Assembly: GCA_033961575.1 (NCBI GenBank) | Contig: CM066731.1 | Span: 138,005,001 to 138,069,000, forward strand | Reading direction: 5' to 3' | DNA: 64,000 nt | Source of the DNA: Aselliscus stoliczkanus | Taxonomy: Eukaryota; Chordata; Mammalia; Chiroptera; Hipposideridae | Shown here: piece by piece, positions 33,701 through 48,700 of the stretch | Layout of the letters: every line of letters begins with the position of its first letter | How positions within the stretch are numbered: position 1 is the first letter of the stretch | The notes under the pieces: generated by a model | The model's input: the letters and a program-made list of their open reading frames with translations, nothing else | Databases searched by the model: none | What the model was told of the DNA's origin: nothing | Program-made: the position numbers and the translations under genes

Positions 33701-36700
33701 TCTCTCATCCAAGCTCTGTTCTCACATAACCTCCACGCATCTGATGACTCAGGTTTAAAATCTGTACCCTCATATCCATTCATTTGTTTTATTTCAATCT
33801 ATTTTGCATAATGTTTTGAGATTAATTATAGTTTTAATCTCAGGTGTCACTGTCCATCCAGAAAACCAGTACGGACTGGAATGAGTATTAATTATATCAA
33901 AGTCACAAACCATGCTGTAGCATTACAGATTCTTGATTAACCTTTATGCCAGTGCTTACCAGTCATGGCCATTTTTATCACAGTGTCCCTTCTCTGTCAA
34001 GTGTGCCATGCTTCATTTCTGTAAAGCCCAGAAGTGTATATCTTAGGGTCCCTGGGAAGGGTTGACAGGTGGGAATGAGGGAGCATTTTCAAGCTACTTT
34101 TTGTTTGAGCATTTTATTATTTAATTAGAAAGGAAAAGAGATATAACAGAATGATTAGGCTAGGGAAATAGCAATACATGTATGCTCTTTAGAAAGTAGG
34201 TAGTTCATACATGGTACCATATTGAAGGCATTCCATTAAAAAAACAATGAGATCATTCTTCCCCTATCAGATTGGCAGATGTTAAGTTAATTAAGTGATG
34301 CAAAGGGTGTGAGAAATGAGAACTTGTACATTGCTGGTGGAAGTATAAATTGATTCAGTTACTTTGGAGGGCATTCTGGTAGTATCTTAAAAACTGTATA
34401 CCCATGATGCAATAATTGTATTTTCACTTATTTACACACAGTCATGGCATTTTTAAAATGTGTTTTAAATTAAACATAATTAAAAGTGCTATATTAAAAG
34501 TGAAAGTGCAAGCAAAAATGATTTCAGCTAGCTTTAGATACTATGTTTTGGAAGTTCACATTTATTTTTAATAAATGGAAAACAAGGGGCAAAGAGCCAT
34601 TACATCCTATGCTGTGAGACTTGAATTTCAAAGTAAGATTAAATACTTATGTATTTCAGCAAACATTGAATTAGGTCTATAGGACAGTACTGATAATAAA
34701 GTTGAGATAGTGTTTGGCAGATGCAGATACTGTATTTGGAGTCAAAAGACAGAACCGCTGTTTAAATAGGTGGCCAATTCTGTTATGATCCTTTAATAAT
34801 GTATTTGCTTTTAATTTGTAAAGGTGAACATATTTTCATTCACCTAAACTAAAATTAAAATTGAAAATACAATTAATTTTGGGAGGCTTCTCAATGAACC
34901 CCTCTGTCATTTTATTTGCGATTCCCTCAGTATTAAAACAATTTTTGGTTAGCTATCAGTGAGTTTTAGTTTTGTTTTATGGCATCATAACATTTTTTGC
35001 CGCCCAGTGTTTACATTAAACCACACAAGTATTCAGCCATTAATACTGTATCTGTACGTAATCTATAATTAACAAACTGCATGCTACTAATTAATATTTA
35101 GATAAAGTTCACTGAAAGAGCATGAAGTTTTGTCTCCTTCAATTTTAGCTTTTTGTTTCCGGGCTTTACTGTTTTACAAAGAAGTCTGTCTACCTCACAA
35201 TCAACTAGTTCAGGATATGACTATCAAATAGTCATATCTTTTTTGTGAGGTAATATGTAAGGGAAAATAATGGGGTAGGGACACTATTTTAAACTGAAAA
35301 AGATAAACGTCACCTTGAAGAGAAATTTGTTGAAGATATTTGTGGGTTTCTTCGAGTTTTAAAAATTATTTGAAATTAGTGAAAAGCTGTACTTTAGTAT
35401 TGAGGTAACGAAAAATTATGGCTATAGAAATGGAAAAGTCTAATGGTGGGATTTGTGTTCAACTTTAAGGAGCTCAATCTTTAAATCCTTTATATAAACG
35501 AAGGAGTTGCCTGTCTGTGACTTCTCACCTTTTAATTCCTCTCATTTCCAATAAGAGGAATGCTTAAGAAAGCCTAGTGAACTTACATATTTATAAAAAT
35601 GGTTACTAATTACTGATATTTCTAAGTGAGGTAAATAGCTTTCAGGTAGAGACACTGTTAACTACGATTTTATCCTGAAATCTACTCAGTTATAAAATTG
35701 CTTTGGGTATGAAACAATGCATATGATTAATTACTGCACTTGGTGATTTTTCCGACCACTTAACAATTTAGAAGCAAATGTTAATGTGTCTTGACTTCCT
35801 TTGGGAAGTATTCTCTGGTTGGTATGTGACATTGCTTACTAAAGAAATGTTTATAATGAAAACACTAACTGAAATAGAACTATTACTATTGCATAAAGAA
35901 CAAAAAGTTGATAGCTTTCAGGATTTAGAAATATGTTTTGATACTAATTTCTGGTGCAGGCCTCTAAAGATTTTTAAATTGTCATGTTGTTGAGGATATT
36001 TTGAGTGACATAGGCACTTCCTTAGATTGTTGGTGATAGTCATTAGGAGTACAGACTTGAGAACAGTTTTTAAACTGTGTGAAGAACTTTAAATATATTC
36101 ATACCTTTTTAGCAATAAACAGGTATAAAAAGATTCACTAATATTTTGGCACATTATTATACATATTAGAGAAAAATTGGGAAAACTTATGTTCAATATT
36201 AGTGGAATGGTTAAGTAAATTATGGTATATACACATGAGAGTCTCTTATTCAGTAATTTAAAATGTATACAGATACTTTTTAGGGATATAAGAAAATATA
36301 ATGTTAAGCCGAAAGTTAGAATACAAACTTTTATATGTTATGATTTCATTCTCATCTTCTATACCCAGTTCCCCTTAACTTCCAATAAAAAACAAAATTG
36401 TAGTAAAATATACGTTAACAAAAATTTCTAGCCATTTTTAAGTGTACAATTCAGTGGCATTAAGTACTCCCCTTTAAAAAATAACCCAAATAATTGAGCT
36501 TTTTGTGTAAAATGTGTGTGCATAGATCCCGAGTCAGTAAAATTTATGTTCTTTAGTTCAGGAATGTGGGAGAGCATCTATTTTTAGCAACTCAAAAACT
36601 GAGAATTAGAGTTGGAAGTGACAAGAAAGACATCTAATTCCACCTCGTTTTACATATTTTATAAACTCACAGATATTAAATGAACTAACCAAGTTCATAC

Positions 36701-39700
36701 AATATTAGGACTTTTTTTTTTTCATCACTTTTCTTTAGGTTTATTGGAAGAGACCTTAAAACCCCATCTCCCCAGCTAGTGTTTTTTTTCCTTTTGTTAC
36801 ACTCCCCGCAGGTTGTTTTTTATCTCTGCTTAAATACTTCCTGACAAGAGAGTTCACTTCCTTTGAAGGCAGCCCATTCCATTTTTCAGAGCTATTTTGT
36901 TTTATGAGTAGCTCAAGCTTGGTTTCCATTAATTTCTACCTATATATTTTAGTTATTTTGAATAAATCAGGTCTAGTGTGGTATCAAAGTGGTTAATGTG
37001 ACAATTCACATAATATCTATATTTTTACAACTAGAAATGATTTATTAAAGGATACTTGACTGAAGGAGTACGTGGTGGCAAGGGCTAACTGAAGAGAGTT
37101 GGACTTTAGGAATTTGATCTGTCATGTCCTCATCTTAACATCAGAGACAGGCAGATTGCCCCCCTGGGTTAGACTTTTAAAACTGTGTACTTGAACAAAT
37201 TGCCATTAGCTGATATGGACAGCCTGGCAACTTTCTTACTTCAAGCTGGCTTTTATGCTTACTTTGGCTTGCTCTTGAATAAATTTCAATGAAGTCCCAT
37301 CAGAACAGTAGCCCTAATTTAATGTAATCTCAACTTTGCTTTGTATTAGATGCAGTTTTAACGAGGCAGAACAAAAATTTAATGATCTAACAACATAAGT
37401 AATTATTAGCTAGCATTTTGGTTAGCAATTCTTCTATATGTAAGGAGTCTCATTTTTCATTGTTCTGAATGAACTCCGGCTATTCCTCCTGAAATGGAGT
37501 GCCAACAACTGAGCACAGTTGGTGTGACATATGTCGATGAAAAAATGTCCAGCCTAAGAAAAAGTCTTAAAGGAGTTTATTTGAGCCTCACTGACAATTG
37601 CAGGGAAGCAAAATCTCAACAGATTGAGAAAATGCTCCAGAGGATGGCTGTTTTGCAGCTGATTTTATACATTAGAGTCAAAGGAGGAGATGTAAGGAGG
37701 GTTACATAAAATTCATTAGTGGTAGATTAGAGAGGCAGGAGAAAGCAAAGCAGGGAAATCTCTGAGTGGATAAAAAGCACAGTGGAGAGACACATACTTT
37801 TTTTACATCTGTGGGTACAGGACATTTAACGTTTACATAGAGAAGCTATGTGGGCAGCATACCATGCTCTCTGGTGCTGGCCATGTGCCTTAGATGCACA
37901 AAGACAATCGACAATTTCAAAGGTAAATATTGACCTTTGTCAAGGAAGCTACAGACCTCAGTCCTAACTACCCACCATGACACACTTTTAGTTAGGAATT
38001 TTTATGTTCGGACCAGCCCTGTGTGTTTGTTCTCCATCTGTGGGTCTGTAAGGCCCATCATATGGGCCTCCCCTGTGTTGGTCAGGTTTATTTTAGTAAG
38101 TTGCCCATTTTTCGTCCACACAGCAGGAGGAATCTAGGTTAGGAACCCCAAAGATCAGCTTTCTAGGACTAATTCTGATTGGGCCACTTAAGAGTTGTCT
38201 GACATTGGACATGCTGCTTGACTTTGTCCTTATCTGTAAAATTGGAGACAGTTTGCCTACTTTGCTATACTGCCTAGGATTTTAAGATAAAACAACAGAA
38301 AAGCCTTTTTGAAAACAGTAAAGTCTTAAAAGATGTAAGATTTTGTTTTTAAATTCCATCTACAACTTTGGGGCAAAGTGACTTGGAGGATAAACAGAAT
38401 TTGTCAGTTTGTTAGACTTATAATACTATATGGTCCGCCACCTTTGATTCATCTTTCAGGCTGGCAGGTTTAATCTGCTGTTTGCTGGGGTTGAATGACA
38501 CTATCAGTGAGATCACTATAAATTCAAATGATAAACTGATTATTCCTTCAACAACTCAATCTTTTTTAAAAGTTCTTTTTTTAATGAGGACATAGTAAAA
38601 ACACCAAAACATTATTTTGTATTGTTAATGAGTCTCTCTCTCTTTTTTTTTTTTTTTTTTAGCTCAGCCATCCTGCCACCTGTTGGCAGCTCAATGGCAA
38701 CTCAGCTTGGGCTGGCCTCGAACCGCTGTTGCTCAGAGCTCAACTTGCACTCTTGAGCAATCTCTTAACCAACTGAGCCATTCGGCCGACCCAATTATTG
38801 AATGTTTTTGACAATTTGAGTCTTTTTTTTTTTTTTTTTTTTTTTAGGGCAGTGTCACTGGCCCTCACATGTGGGACTGAACCGGGATCGCTGGCTTCCC
38901 TAGCCAGCGCTTAACCGCCGTCTCTTTTTTTTTTTTTTTAACCTAGTTGGAAAAAATGTTTTTGATTATCTGATAGGTTTACCATGCTGTACTATGCATT
39001 TGAGCTACATGGGGTTGCCCCCTGCCCAAATTAAGAATCAATTTACCCCAACCTTGAAGGTTTATAGTTTGGAGAGGTACGGTAATATGAAACGTTATTT
39101 AGCAGTATAGTTGGTTTCAATTTTTTTCCCCTCTTATTTTACTGTTACTAGTAAAGACTTGCTTTCCATTTTACTCCTTTCATTTAAAAGGGGAGTTTTT
39201 TTATCCCTAAAATTTTAAATTGATGAGGGTAAGTTTGCAATATTGCTCTTAATTATAAATTATAAACTTCCTTTATTTCCCTCACTCATCAAGGCAACAT
39301 TGAATGCTTCATTTGTACTTCCTAATACTTTTCTTACACTTCTAACATAGTACTTCCCACATTTGTTGTAGCCTTGGCTCTCCTGACAGCAGCCTTCTGT
39401 TATTCATCTTTATGTCTGCAGTGCTTGGCACATAATAGGCTATATAAGAGAAGTACAAAGCTTAGTGATGCAGCCAGTAATGCTAAAAAGAGTATAGCGA
39501 ATCTGATTGGGAAAGCCCTCTGAAACCATTGGAATGATCATTGATACCTTAAAGATATAGGAAGAAGAGGGTTATACACAGAAGGCATATTTGGTAAAAT
39601 ACAAGGATGAGAGAAGGATTTACTTAGAGGTCAGTGAGTCTAGTTAATTACATTGGTGAATTATGTGTGATAAGAGTAGATAGTACAAAGCCAAATTATA

Positions 39701-42700
39701 GAGAACTGAATAACAGACTGAGGAGTTTGTCCTTTCATATTGGAAAATTGGTTGGTGGGTAAACAAAGACAGTGTTTCTTTTTATGTTGCAGAAATTGAC
39801 CTTGACTTTAAACTCCTTATGCAAATTTGGGGGGAGGTAGTTTCCTCATTTACTGGTTTACTTATGTAGGTTTCTCTCAACCCTGAATAGTAGGTATTTT
39901 AATAGCTCGTAGGTAGAAACAGGAACCTTAAAACATATATCCTATGCTCTAGTTGTTTGCTGTTCTTTACAAATACCCAGTGAATGTTCACCTTCATTGC
40001 TTTGGTCATTTTATTTCCTTTGCGCAAAATCCATCCCCTTTTGTTACCATGTTTCTGGCTCTTACCCATCTTTCAAGTCTAGCTCAAACTCCACCCCTCC
40101 AAAAAAAAACCTTTACCTTATTAGTCCACAGAGAAGTAAATTTTCAGTGATTGGATCCCATAGTTCCTGTCTTGTAATTCCTCATTACATACATGTTCTA
40201 TTTCCCTTTTAGATTCTAAGGAGTGACTAACAATGTTATGTATGTCGTAGATAGCAGTTAAATACATGAGAATTGGAGAAAAAAAATTTTAAGAAATCAT
40301 TTTGTTTTCTAGGCAGGTATTTTGTGTGAGTAAAGTAGAGGAAGGAATGGGTAAAGAAAGGAACAAAATGATGGTGAAAGGATCTTAAAGGCAGAAATTA
40401 GAAAGGAAATGAGGGAGAATAAAAGGAAAGGAACAAAAAAGTATGAAACAAGGATTTTTCTTTGGATATATTAATCTGTGTATATCGTATTTTAGTTGCT
40501 GAGTGTCATAGCCATTTTATGCTTTCCCCTAAGGAATCTTAAAGGGCTTACTCAGATTTATTAATAATTGCTGATGTTACGATTTAAAAGCCTGCTATAA
40601 ACTCTTTTTTATCATTAAAACTTAAATACTTCTCAAGGATTTTCTAGTTACTGAAAACTAAGGTTTTAGCTTTTGAATTTTAATAGCAGAATACCTTACT
40701 GTGTGTGAAGCGTTAACCAAAAAGCCATGTTCAATACTTTATGTTATTTACATAGCTTTTAGACAAAGCAAATAAGTGGTGTGATAAATACATAAAAAGC
40801 TTATTCTGCAGTTTTTTAAAAGCAATAAACCACCATTATCTGAAGTTCATTTGACAGACAATTTTCTGTAAATAATTGGTATGTTACTTTCCACGCATTG
40901 CTTTGACAGCTGGCTCAATTTTTTTCTTTAAACATTAAGTCATTGTATTGTTGAACACTGTTTAATGGTTTTAGATCAGGGTAAGACCAAGAAAAATTGT
41001 GCCTTGTAACAATAGCTAGCTAGTAAGTTTGAGAGCCATTATATTGTAGGAGTAAATGGCTTGAACTGTGGATTCAGAGAAACAGGGTTCTAAATCCATA
41101 CCTGCCATTGTGCAGTCTTGGGGAGTTTCATTTGTCTGAGCCTCAGCTTCCTCATTTGTGAAATGGGGATAATGTCCTTCATCTTTTTAACAAATAATAA
41201 ATGTATTGAGCTTCTACTGTATACCAGAAACTGTACTATATTTTGGATAATAGTAGTACCTTCTGTCATAAGATCATTGAAGGGGTTAAATTACAATGCA
41301 TGAAAGACACTTAACAGAGTGTTTAGAAGTGATTGATAAATACATTTTTAAAAATTCCCAAAATTGTTTCAGGGAATAATTTATGTATCAGAATATGTCA
41401 TTAAATTCTGAGAATCCTATATGTTAGTTTTTTAAAAATATTGACCTGAAATTCATATATTTTAAGATTGACTTTTAAACACTAAAAATTGTAACAGTTT
41501 TTGAACACAAGTATAAATTATGTTAATTCCAACATTAATGTTTCTATTAGGAGAAATTTCATATTTGCACATATAAATGTATGCAACTCTATTTTCTATT
41601 GTCTTTTAAGATAGGAATATATGGACCGCTAATAATAGTGAGGGAAGTAATTATATTAGGAAATAGCTAAATCCATTTGGTGTTACTGAAGTATGGAGCT
41701 ATTATGTAATCTTCGGGTAATCCGGAAAATATCTGGACACCTAGAAAAGCTCTTTTTAACGGTATAAAAACAATTTTAAATAGATTTATGCTGTGTGACA
41801 GCGTATTTTACAAAAATAATTATACAATTTTCCTTTGAAGATTGCCATTATACCTATGGCTAGTCCAGAATGACGTAATATTAACGCCTGAATTTAAGAA
41901 AACAAGTATTAACTCCTTCCTTTTTAATTTTCGCTCTTTCTTGAAATATAGGTAAAGTCCTTTCTAGAATATTTTATACATCACACACGTACACAGACAT
42001 GCACTCATATATTTCCTTTTCCATTTTAATAAATAGTGATGAGGAGGGGTTTTGTTTGCTTTAAATCGGTAATCCTTATAACATCACTGTAATACTTATG
42101 ACAGTAATTAATGGACAGAATAATGAAATGTGTTCATTTCAGTTTCAGAGCCACAAAAATGATATTTAGTAGGTTAATTGTAGTTTGTTTACATGAAAGA
42201 TTTCCAATGGATAGGAAAATATTCCTTTCTTGTTTAAAAGTTTGGTTAATCATAGCATTTTACTATATTAGTTTATTAGTTAATTAACATTTTAATGTAT
42301 TTTCATTCTGCCTTCTTGGTGATATGTGGCATTTCATCTGTATATGTCAGCCTAGATCACTTTAGAAATAATGGCTGCAGCTACCATCAGTTGCCTACTT
42401 GCCCTCTGCCAGGCAGTGTTGTACAATTATTGGAATGTATTGAGTCAACTAATCCTTACAATAACCCTGGTGAGATAGACGCTATTATCTCCATTTCTCA
42501 GATGAGGAAACTGAATCCCAGGTTAATTTGCTCAAGGTGACAAAGCTAAGTATTATAGCCAGGATTCAAGAACTTGTATGCTAGCCTTTACTGTCCAATA
42601 CTTCTTAATTGCTGCCTCCCCCAGATTTTACAATCAGGTTAATTATTTGAATAATATATAAATACAGGCATCATGTTTGGAAAAAACCAAAAAGAACAAA

Positions 42701-45700
42701 GTATTGATTCTCGCTTGAACGTTTGCTGAGCTCTATAATTAGTATTAGGTGGTGGTATTAATCTGTACAGGAGGGTACCCATAACAGATGGCCAGACCTT
42801 AGTACAACTAGAAATGGTGATAAAGATTTCAAAACCTGGGATTAAAAAATATGTATTCATTAATGAATCATTATTTGCTTGTTTTTCAGTGTGGTTTCAG
42901 TAATACTGGTTTGATTTAGGTAAATCATCATTTTAATATGACAGTAGTTTTGATGAGTAGATCAGTTTAGCTGTAGTCTGGTTCAATGAGTATTTAATAA
43001 TGGATCTAGCTAAAATTCATTACAATGTTCACACAAAGATTAACTTTTTCTTCTTTTTCTCCTTTAGTAAAATAAAACAGGGTCTATTACCTAGCTTGGA
43101 AGATTTGCTGTTCTATACAATTGCAGAAGGACAAGAGAAAATACCTGTTCATAAATTTATCACAGTAAGTTTTTATATTTTTCTGTCTTAAACTCTAAAA
43201 ATCAGTAACACTGAATCAGTAATAAACTAATATATGTAGTCTTAAAAGTCACCTGATATGTAGATTCTGACTGACACTGTTTCTCTTATTATGTTTTCAA
43301 ATTTTCATCATGCTCATTTCAAGGTAATCAGTGAAAGAAAATGAAAGAAAGAATGAGAAACTTGTCCAGAAAGTGGGTAATAGTGACACTAAAATGCCAT
43401 ATACATATTCAGGTCCTGGATAGAAGTTTTTATATACAGGAATAGAAGCTTGTAGTTGGAATAAGCATATATACATTATTTGCACTATATATTTACAAAC
43501 TCTTATTTTTTTAAAAACAGGCCCTCAAATCTACAGGATTGCGAACGTCTGATCCCAGGTTGAAAGAGTGTATGGATATGTTAAGATTAACTCTTCAAAC
43601 AACATCAGATGGTGTCATGCTAGACAAAGATCTTTTTAAAAAGTAAAAATTTCTGCCAAACATTTAATGGTGATTGCTATGCTATATGGTGATTTTTCTT
43701 TTACAACAAAATTGTATCTTTGAAGGCCAGTACTTCGTGTGTAACTGAAAAAAGGGTGCGGTGGGGGGAGCTTATAAACAACAACTGTTTGAAAAACTTG
43801 GTGCACCTTAAGCTTCTATAATACATTGGGTCTGTTGTATACTTTCTTTGAAACTACTCTAAGGAAATGTAGCCATGGATGTTTCCAATTTACAGTACCT
43901 GAAGATTGCATTCATTTTGCATGGAGCACACTCTTTGTCCTGTCATGGCTTACATTGATCTCCAATTCATCTGAATGTTTTTTAGGCTTTCTCGCCATGG
44001 TCTCTCTTTCCTACAAAGTGGTTTAGATAACATCATAAAATGAGAAGGTTTCAGGCAGCCTGTATTCCTTAGATTTTCATATCTCCATTGTGTGCTTCTC
44101 TCTTCTCTTCAGGCATATTAATACATAGGCTTTTGACTATTTTAATTTTCCTCAAAATATTTAAAAACTAATGACAACTTTGGAGATTAATGCCTTGATT
44201 TGGTTGAATAAGAATATTTATTTTTGACTTTCCTCTATTTGCCTATCCATTTATTTATCTTTATTAATGTGTTCCTACTAGTCTGATTACTTAATGATTT
44301 AATGGACAGCATTTTTGTAGTAGGTCCCAAAGAGGTAAATGTTATTTTAAACTACTAATAAAGTGAAAACTACTATAAAACTGTAAACACGACTGTAAGA
44401 TACTGGCTTTTTTCAGACCATAGGTTAAAGTTGAGATAGATCTTAAGAATTCAAGCATGTACCTTGAAAGCTGATTTGTATGTATGTATTTTGATTTTAT
44501 CTTATTTGGGGGGCTGGATGATTCTAGATATCTGCTGGAAATACGCTGCACTTTTTTTTTTTTTTTTGAGGGCAGTGTCACTGGCCCTCATACGTGGGAT
44601 CCTAGCCGGGGCCACTGGTGTCCCAAGCCAGCACTTAACCACTGGGCCGGCCCACGCTGCACTTTTAAGTCATCTAAAGGTAGAAGTATTTAACTGAGAT
44701 GCCTTCCAAAGCTTCCTGGCTTGCTGTGAAACACTGCTGACAGTTTTGGATTATCTTTTCACCACAAGGTTCTTGATTCTATTAACTCAGCTGACCTTAT
44801 AAAGTGTAGATTTTAGGTCCATGTTGGAATTGGTGCAGGGAATTTTGAGTCTTTAGAAACTGTTTCTTTGTGGAGTGAAGGAAATCATTTCTAGTTAACT
44901 GTACCTTGGCAGTAAGGATTATTTTATTTTTAATGTTCATGAACTACCTGTGCAAAATACTCTTGATTGTAGCACCTTCTGAGGAGTTACTTTGGCATAT
45001 CTGAGAATGAAGTTGTCAAGTGATGGTTGGTAGATCTGGGTATGATATAATAGGTATGAGAAATTGCTTTGGAATTTTAAATGAAAGCACATTTCACACC
45101 TTTTTAGTACTGTTTAAAATTTTTGGTGCTTTATAAACATGTTGCTATGTTTAAATATGAAATTAAAAGTAATTTAAATACATTGATTAGAAATCCAGGA
45201 AATGATAAAACTTTCTAACTATAATTTATAAAAAATAACTACCATCATTTTAAACACTAATCCAATCTTTAAAAAAATTAATGATTGTAATATGGGCAGT
45301 TCCCAACTTGACAAATGCTTAGTGGTATATGTGAGAAGGCAGTAGAAAGTCTAAGACTATTTGCATAAGGATTTCTCTTTCCATCTTTAGAATGAGGTGA
45401 TTTAAAACCTCTGAGTATTAACCTTTTCAGGTCACCTGGAAAGGCGATTGCTGCAGAGTTACTTCTGCTCAGAATAAGAAGTTTTCTAGTTAGTGTTGCC
45501 AGAAATAAAACTATGTGAGCTCTATGCAGGTGGGAAGGAGATGTTACAATGGAATTCATTTTCCCAGAGAAATAATTTATAAAGGTCAGTAGATTTGGTT
45601 GAAGTCAATGTGTTGCTATGATACCTAAAATAATATTGTTGATTGATATATTTCGCCTTTGAAGGTAATCTGAGAAACACCTATTATGTATGACATTTTT

Positions 45701-48700
45701 TTTATGGGAAAATGAATTCTAAATGTACTGTTGGAGCATTATCTGTTTGAAAGTTGGAGACTGCCTGTACCCATCTAGATAGTCAATTGTTTTTAATACG
45801 AATAATCCTTAAAACCAATAGAAATAGAAAATTTGTGTTGAAAATGAATTCCATATTCATGCATTTTTAACCATGTTACCATTAGAACTCTTTTTATGTG
45901 TGATCATAATTTTTTGGTCTTTTCTGTTTTGGGGAAAAATGAATGGCAATCTTTGCATTTTGTATATTGTTTGATTTTCTTTAAAAATTCAGGGTTATTT
46001 TACTAATGAAAAATTACATGTGAGCTTTTTTGTGAAATATTAACATACATTACAGTTGTAAATCATAAACACTTAAGAAGGAAAGAAAAATGATTATTCC
46101 AGTTTACAGATGAGAACAAAGCATGAGAAAGATGTGACTTGTTGAAATGTATAAGCACTTACTCCTCAGAGCTCATTGTATAACTTCTAATTTTCTACAT
46201 TCATGTGATCTGTATCAAAATAACTCCCAAGAAAAACATTTACTATTTGAAATGCTCATCAGTGTGCAATCAGACACTCTTCTGAGTGGTAAGATTGCTT
46301 TTTTTTGTAATTCCCCAGTTAAGGCTGTTACCACAGCTTCACCATCACCCTCTGATTTCTGATAGAACAAGAACAGAACAAAACAAACAACAGTTTCACT
46401 GACTATACAGTTTTAATTAGAAACCTCCTTTTAAAAGTGCTGATTAATTTTAAATAGTAGTAGGTTAATAATTTAAATTTCTTTGGCAATGTTCATTTTC
46501 TCCTGTATAACTTCTTGAAAAATAAGGATGTAGGTTTGATTTGATACAAGTACAGTAATTTATGATCAGGTATTGTCTTAACTTTTTTATGCTGAGAAAT
46601 TACTTGGTATACTTGCAAATATAATGGATAAATTCAATTGCTATTTGAAACATATTAAATATTAAATCGCAAAACAATATCTTTTTAGATTAACATTGTG
46701 AAGCTATCAGAAAACAATTTATCAAATTTCATTGAAGTAATTCTTTGTTATCTCTTGGATGTCAATTAAGTCTACATTTATAGGTTAATAATGGAAATTA
46801 GGACTATAATTTTTTCATGTTGTGATTGTGGCACATCTTTATCACTGAAAACAACCTATTTTAAATCATTGTTTTAATTTTATGTTGACCAATTGAGTAC
46901 ATATTAAGTTATTTACTTGCAAGTTACAGTTTTCTTGTCTGTAAAGTAGGGAAATTATCCTTCTCAAAGTGTTTATGTTTTGAGGGTTAAACAGGATGAA
47001 TAGTACTTGAAACTTGGTACTTTAAAAAAAACACCAATTTGATTTTTTTTCTTTTCCCCTAAAGAAATTGCTAATATAGTGTCACAACACTTATCTGTGA
47101 GGAATCAGTTACATAAATAACTTCCCATACATAGTTAATCATTTGATTTTAATACTTAAACTCTTTGGTTTGTCGGAAAAGTCATGATGTACTTTTTCTA
47201 TGTTTTTCGTTGCAAAAATGTGTCATGACCTTTCCGACAACCCAATATAAACATTTGGGTTTTTGTTTCTTAAGGACTTAGTCTTAAGTTGGTATTATGA
47301 CTTGATGCTCATGTCTAGCAAGTCTTCCTTTACCAATTAAATATTTTATTATTGAGTTACTAAGACTATAGAGAGCTTAGAGTATATGGTTGGTATAAAC
47401 TGTTTATAAAACTCTTCTTTAAAGTTACATTAATATATTGATTTTTTAGCTTATATCCTTTTTAGAACAAAGCAGAATATTAGTTCAAGTCATTAGATTT
47501 CATGCCCTCCAATCACAAGGTTTTCGAGGTGTGATCAAAAAAAATACAGTGAATGTTTAAATAAAATTATTACAGTAAAAGATACATTGCCATTAATCCT
47601 CCTCAAAATACTCCCCCTTGTTTCGAACACACTTATCCCATTGTTCTTGCCACTTTTTGAAGCACTTTTGGAAGTCCACTTTCATAAGCATCTTTAATTG
47701 CGCTGTCATAGTTGCTTTGATGTCCTGAATCAATTCAAAATGTTGACCTTTCATGGTCATTTTGACTTTGGGGAAGATCTAGAAGTCTCATGGTGCCAGA
47801 TCCGATGAAAAAGGTGCATGAGGATACACCGTAATGTTTTTATTTGACAGAAATTGTCATACCACAAACGATGTGTAACCCGGAGCCTTTCCATTTTGAT
47901 CACAAAATGCGGTGAATGCTGCTGCCGGGTGCCATCCAGTGGAAGGCAGGGATCTTCAATATGGGAAGCGGTGCCTCGAACCTTAGTAACAATGCAGTTA
48001 GTTAGTTGGGTGTGAGCTTGGTTGAGAGAAGATGTGTTTTCAAGTGTGCCATAAATCATCCCTCTATTATGACAGTGTTCCATGTCACACATCGTTTCTG
48101 TCAAATAAAAACATTACAGTGTATCCTTATACGCCTTGTTCACTGGCTCTGGCACCATGCGACTTCTAGTTCTTCCCCAAAGTCAAAAATATTGAGGCAG
48201 CCAAGACAGCGCAACTAAAGACACAAAAGAGGACTTACAGAACTGCTTCAGAAAGTGGCAAGAATGATGGGATAAGTGTTTTTCAAAGCAAGGGGGAGTA
48301 TTTTGAAGGGGATTAATGGCAATGTGTCTTCTACTGTAATAAATTTTTTTTTTTTTAAAGATTTTTTTTTATTGGGGAATCAGGGAAGGGGAACAGACAA
48401 GTTACTGTCTTTTTGTTCTTCAGTCCAGTTGCAGAGGACGCTGCTTCACTGGCCCATGTTGGCATCGTCACTGTGCTCTTCCTGGATGAGGCAGATCGGT
48501 CGCCGGCCTCTGGATGGTCGCTCACTGCGGCGATTGGCAGCTCTCGCTGGCTGCCAGCCGCTCACGCTGGCTGCTGGCCACTCACTGTAGCCTATGGCAG
48601 CCCACTGCAGCAGGGGCTGCAGCCTACACCATCACCGGGGCCAGGGCTCGCACAGCCCAGCTCCAGGTGGAGCTGTTGTTAGCTGTAGAGAGCAGTGTCA

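Larger units (their letters stand above)
30706..43067 (+). other. GLS intron 1 (12.4 kb)
   Basis: Begins GTGAGT and ends with a polypyrimidine tract and TTTAG at 43067. The first ~500 bp belong to the CpG island. The rest contains old repeats: a Tigger-like element, L1 pieces, MIRs, two SINEs near 38.7-38.9 kb and a possible LTR-like segment. No alternative exon is recognisable. Confidence 0.9.
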
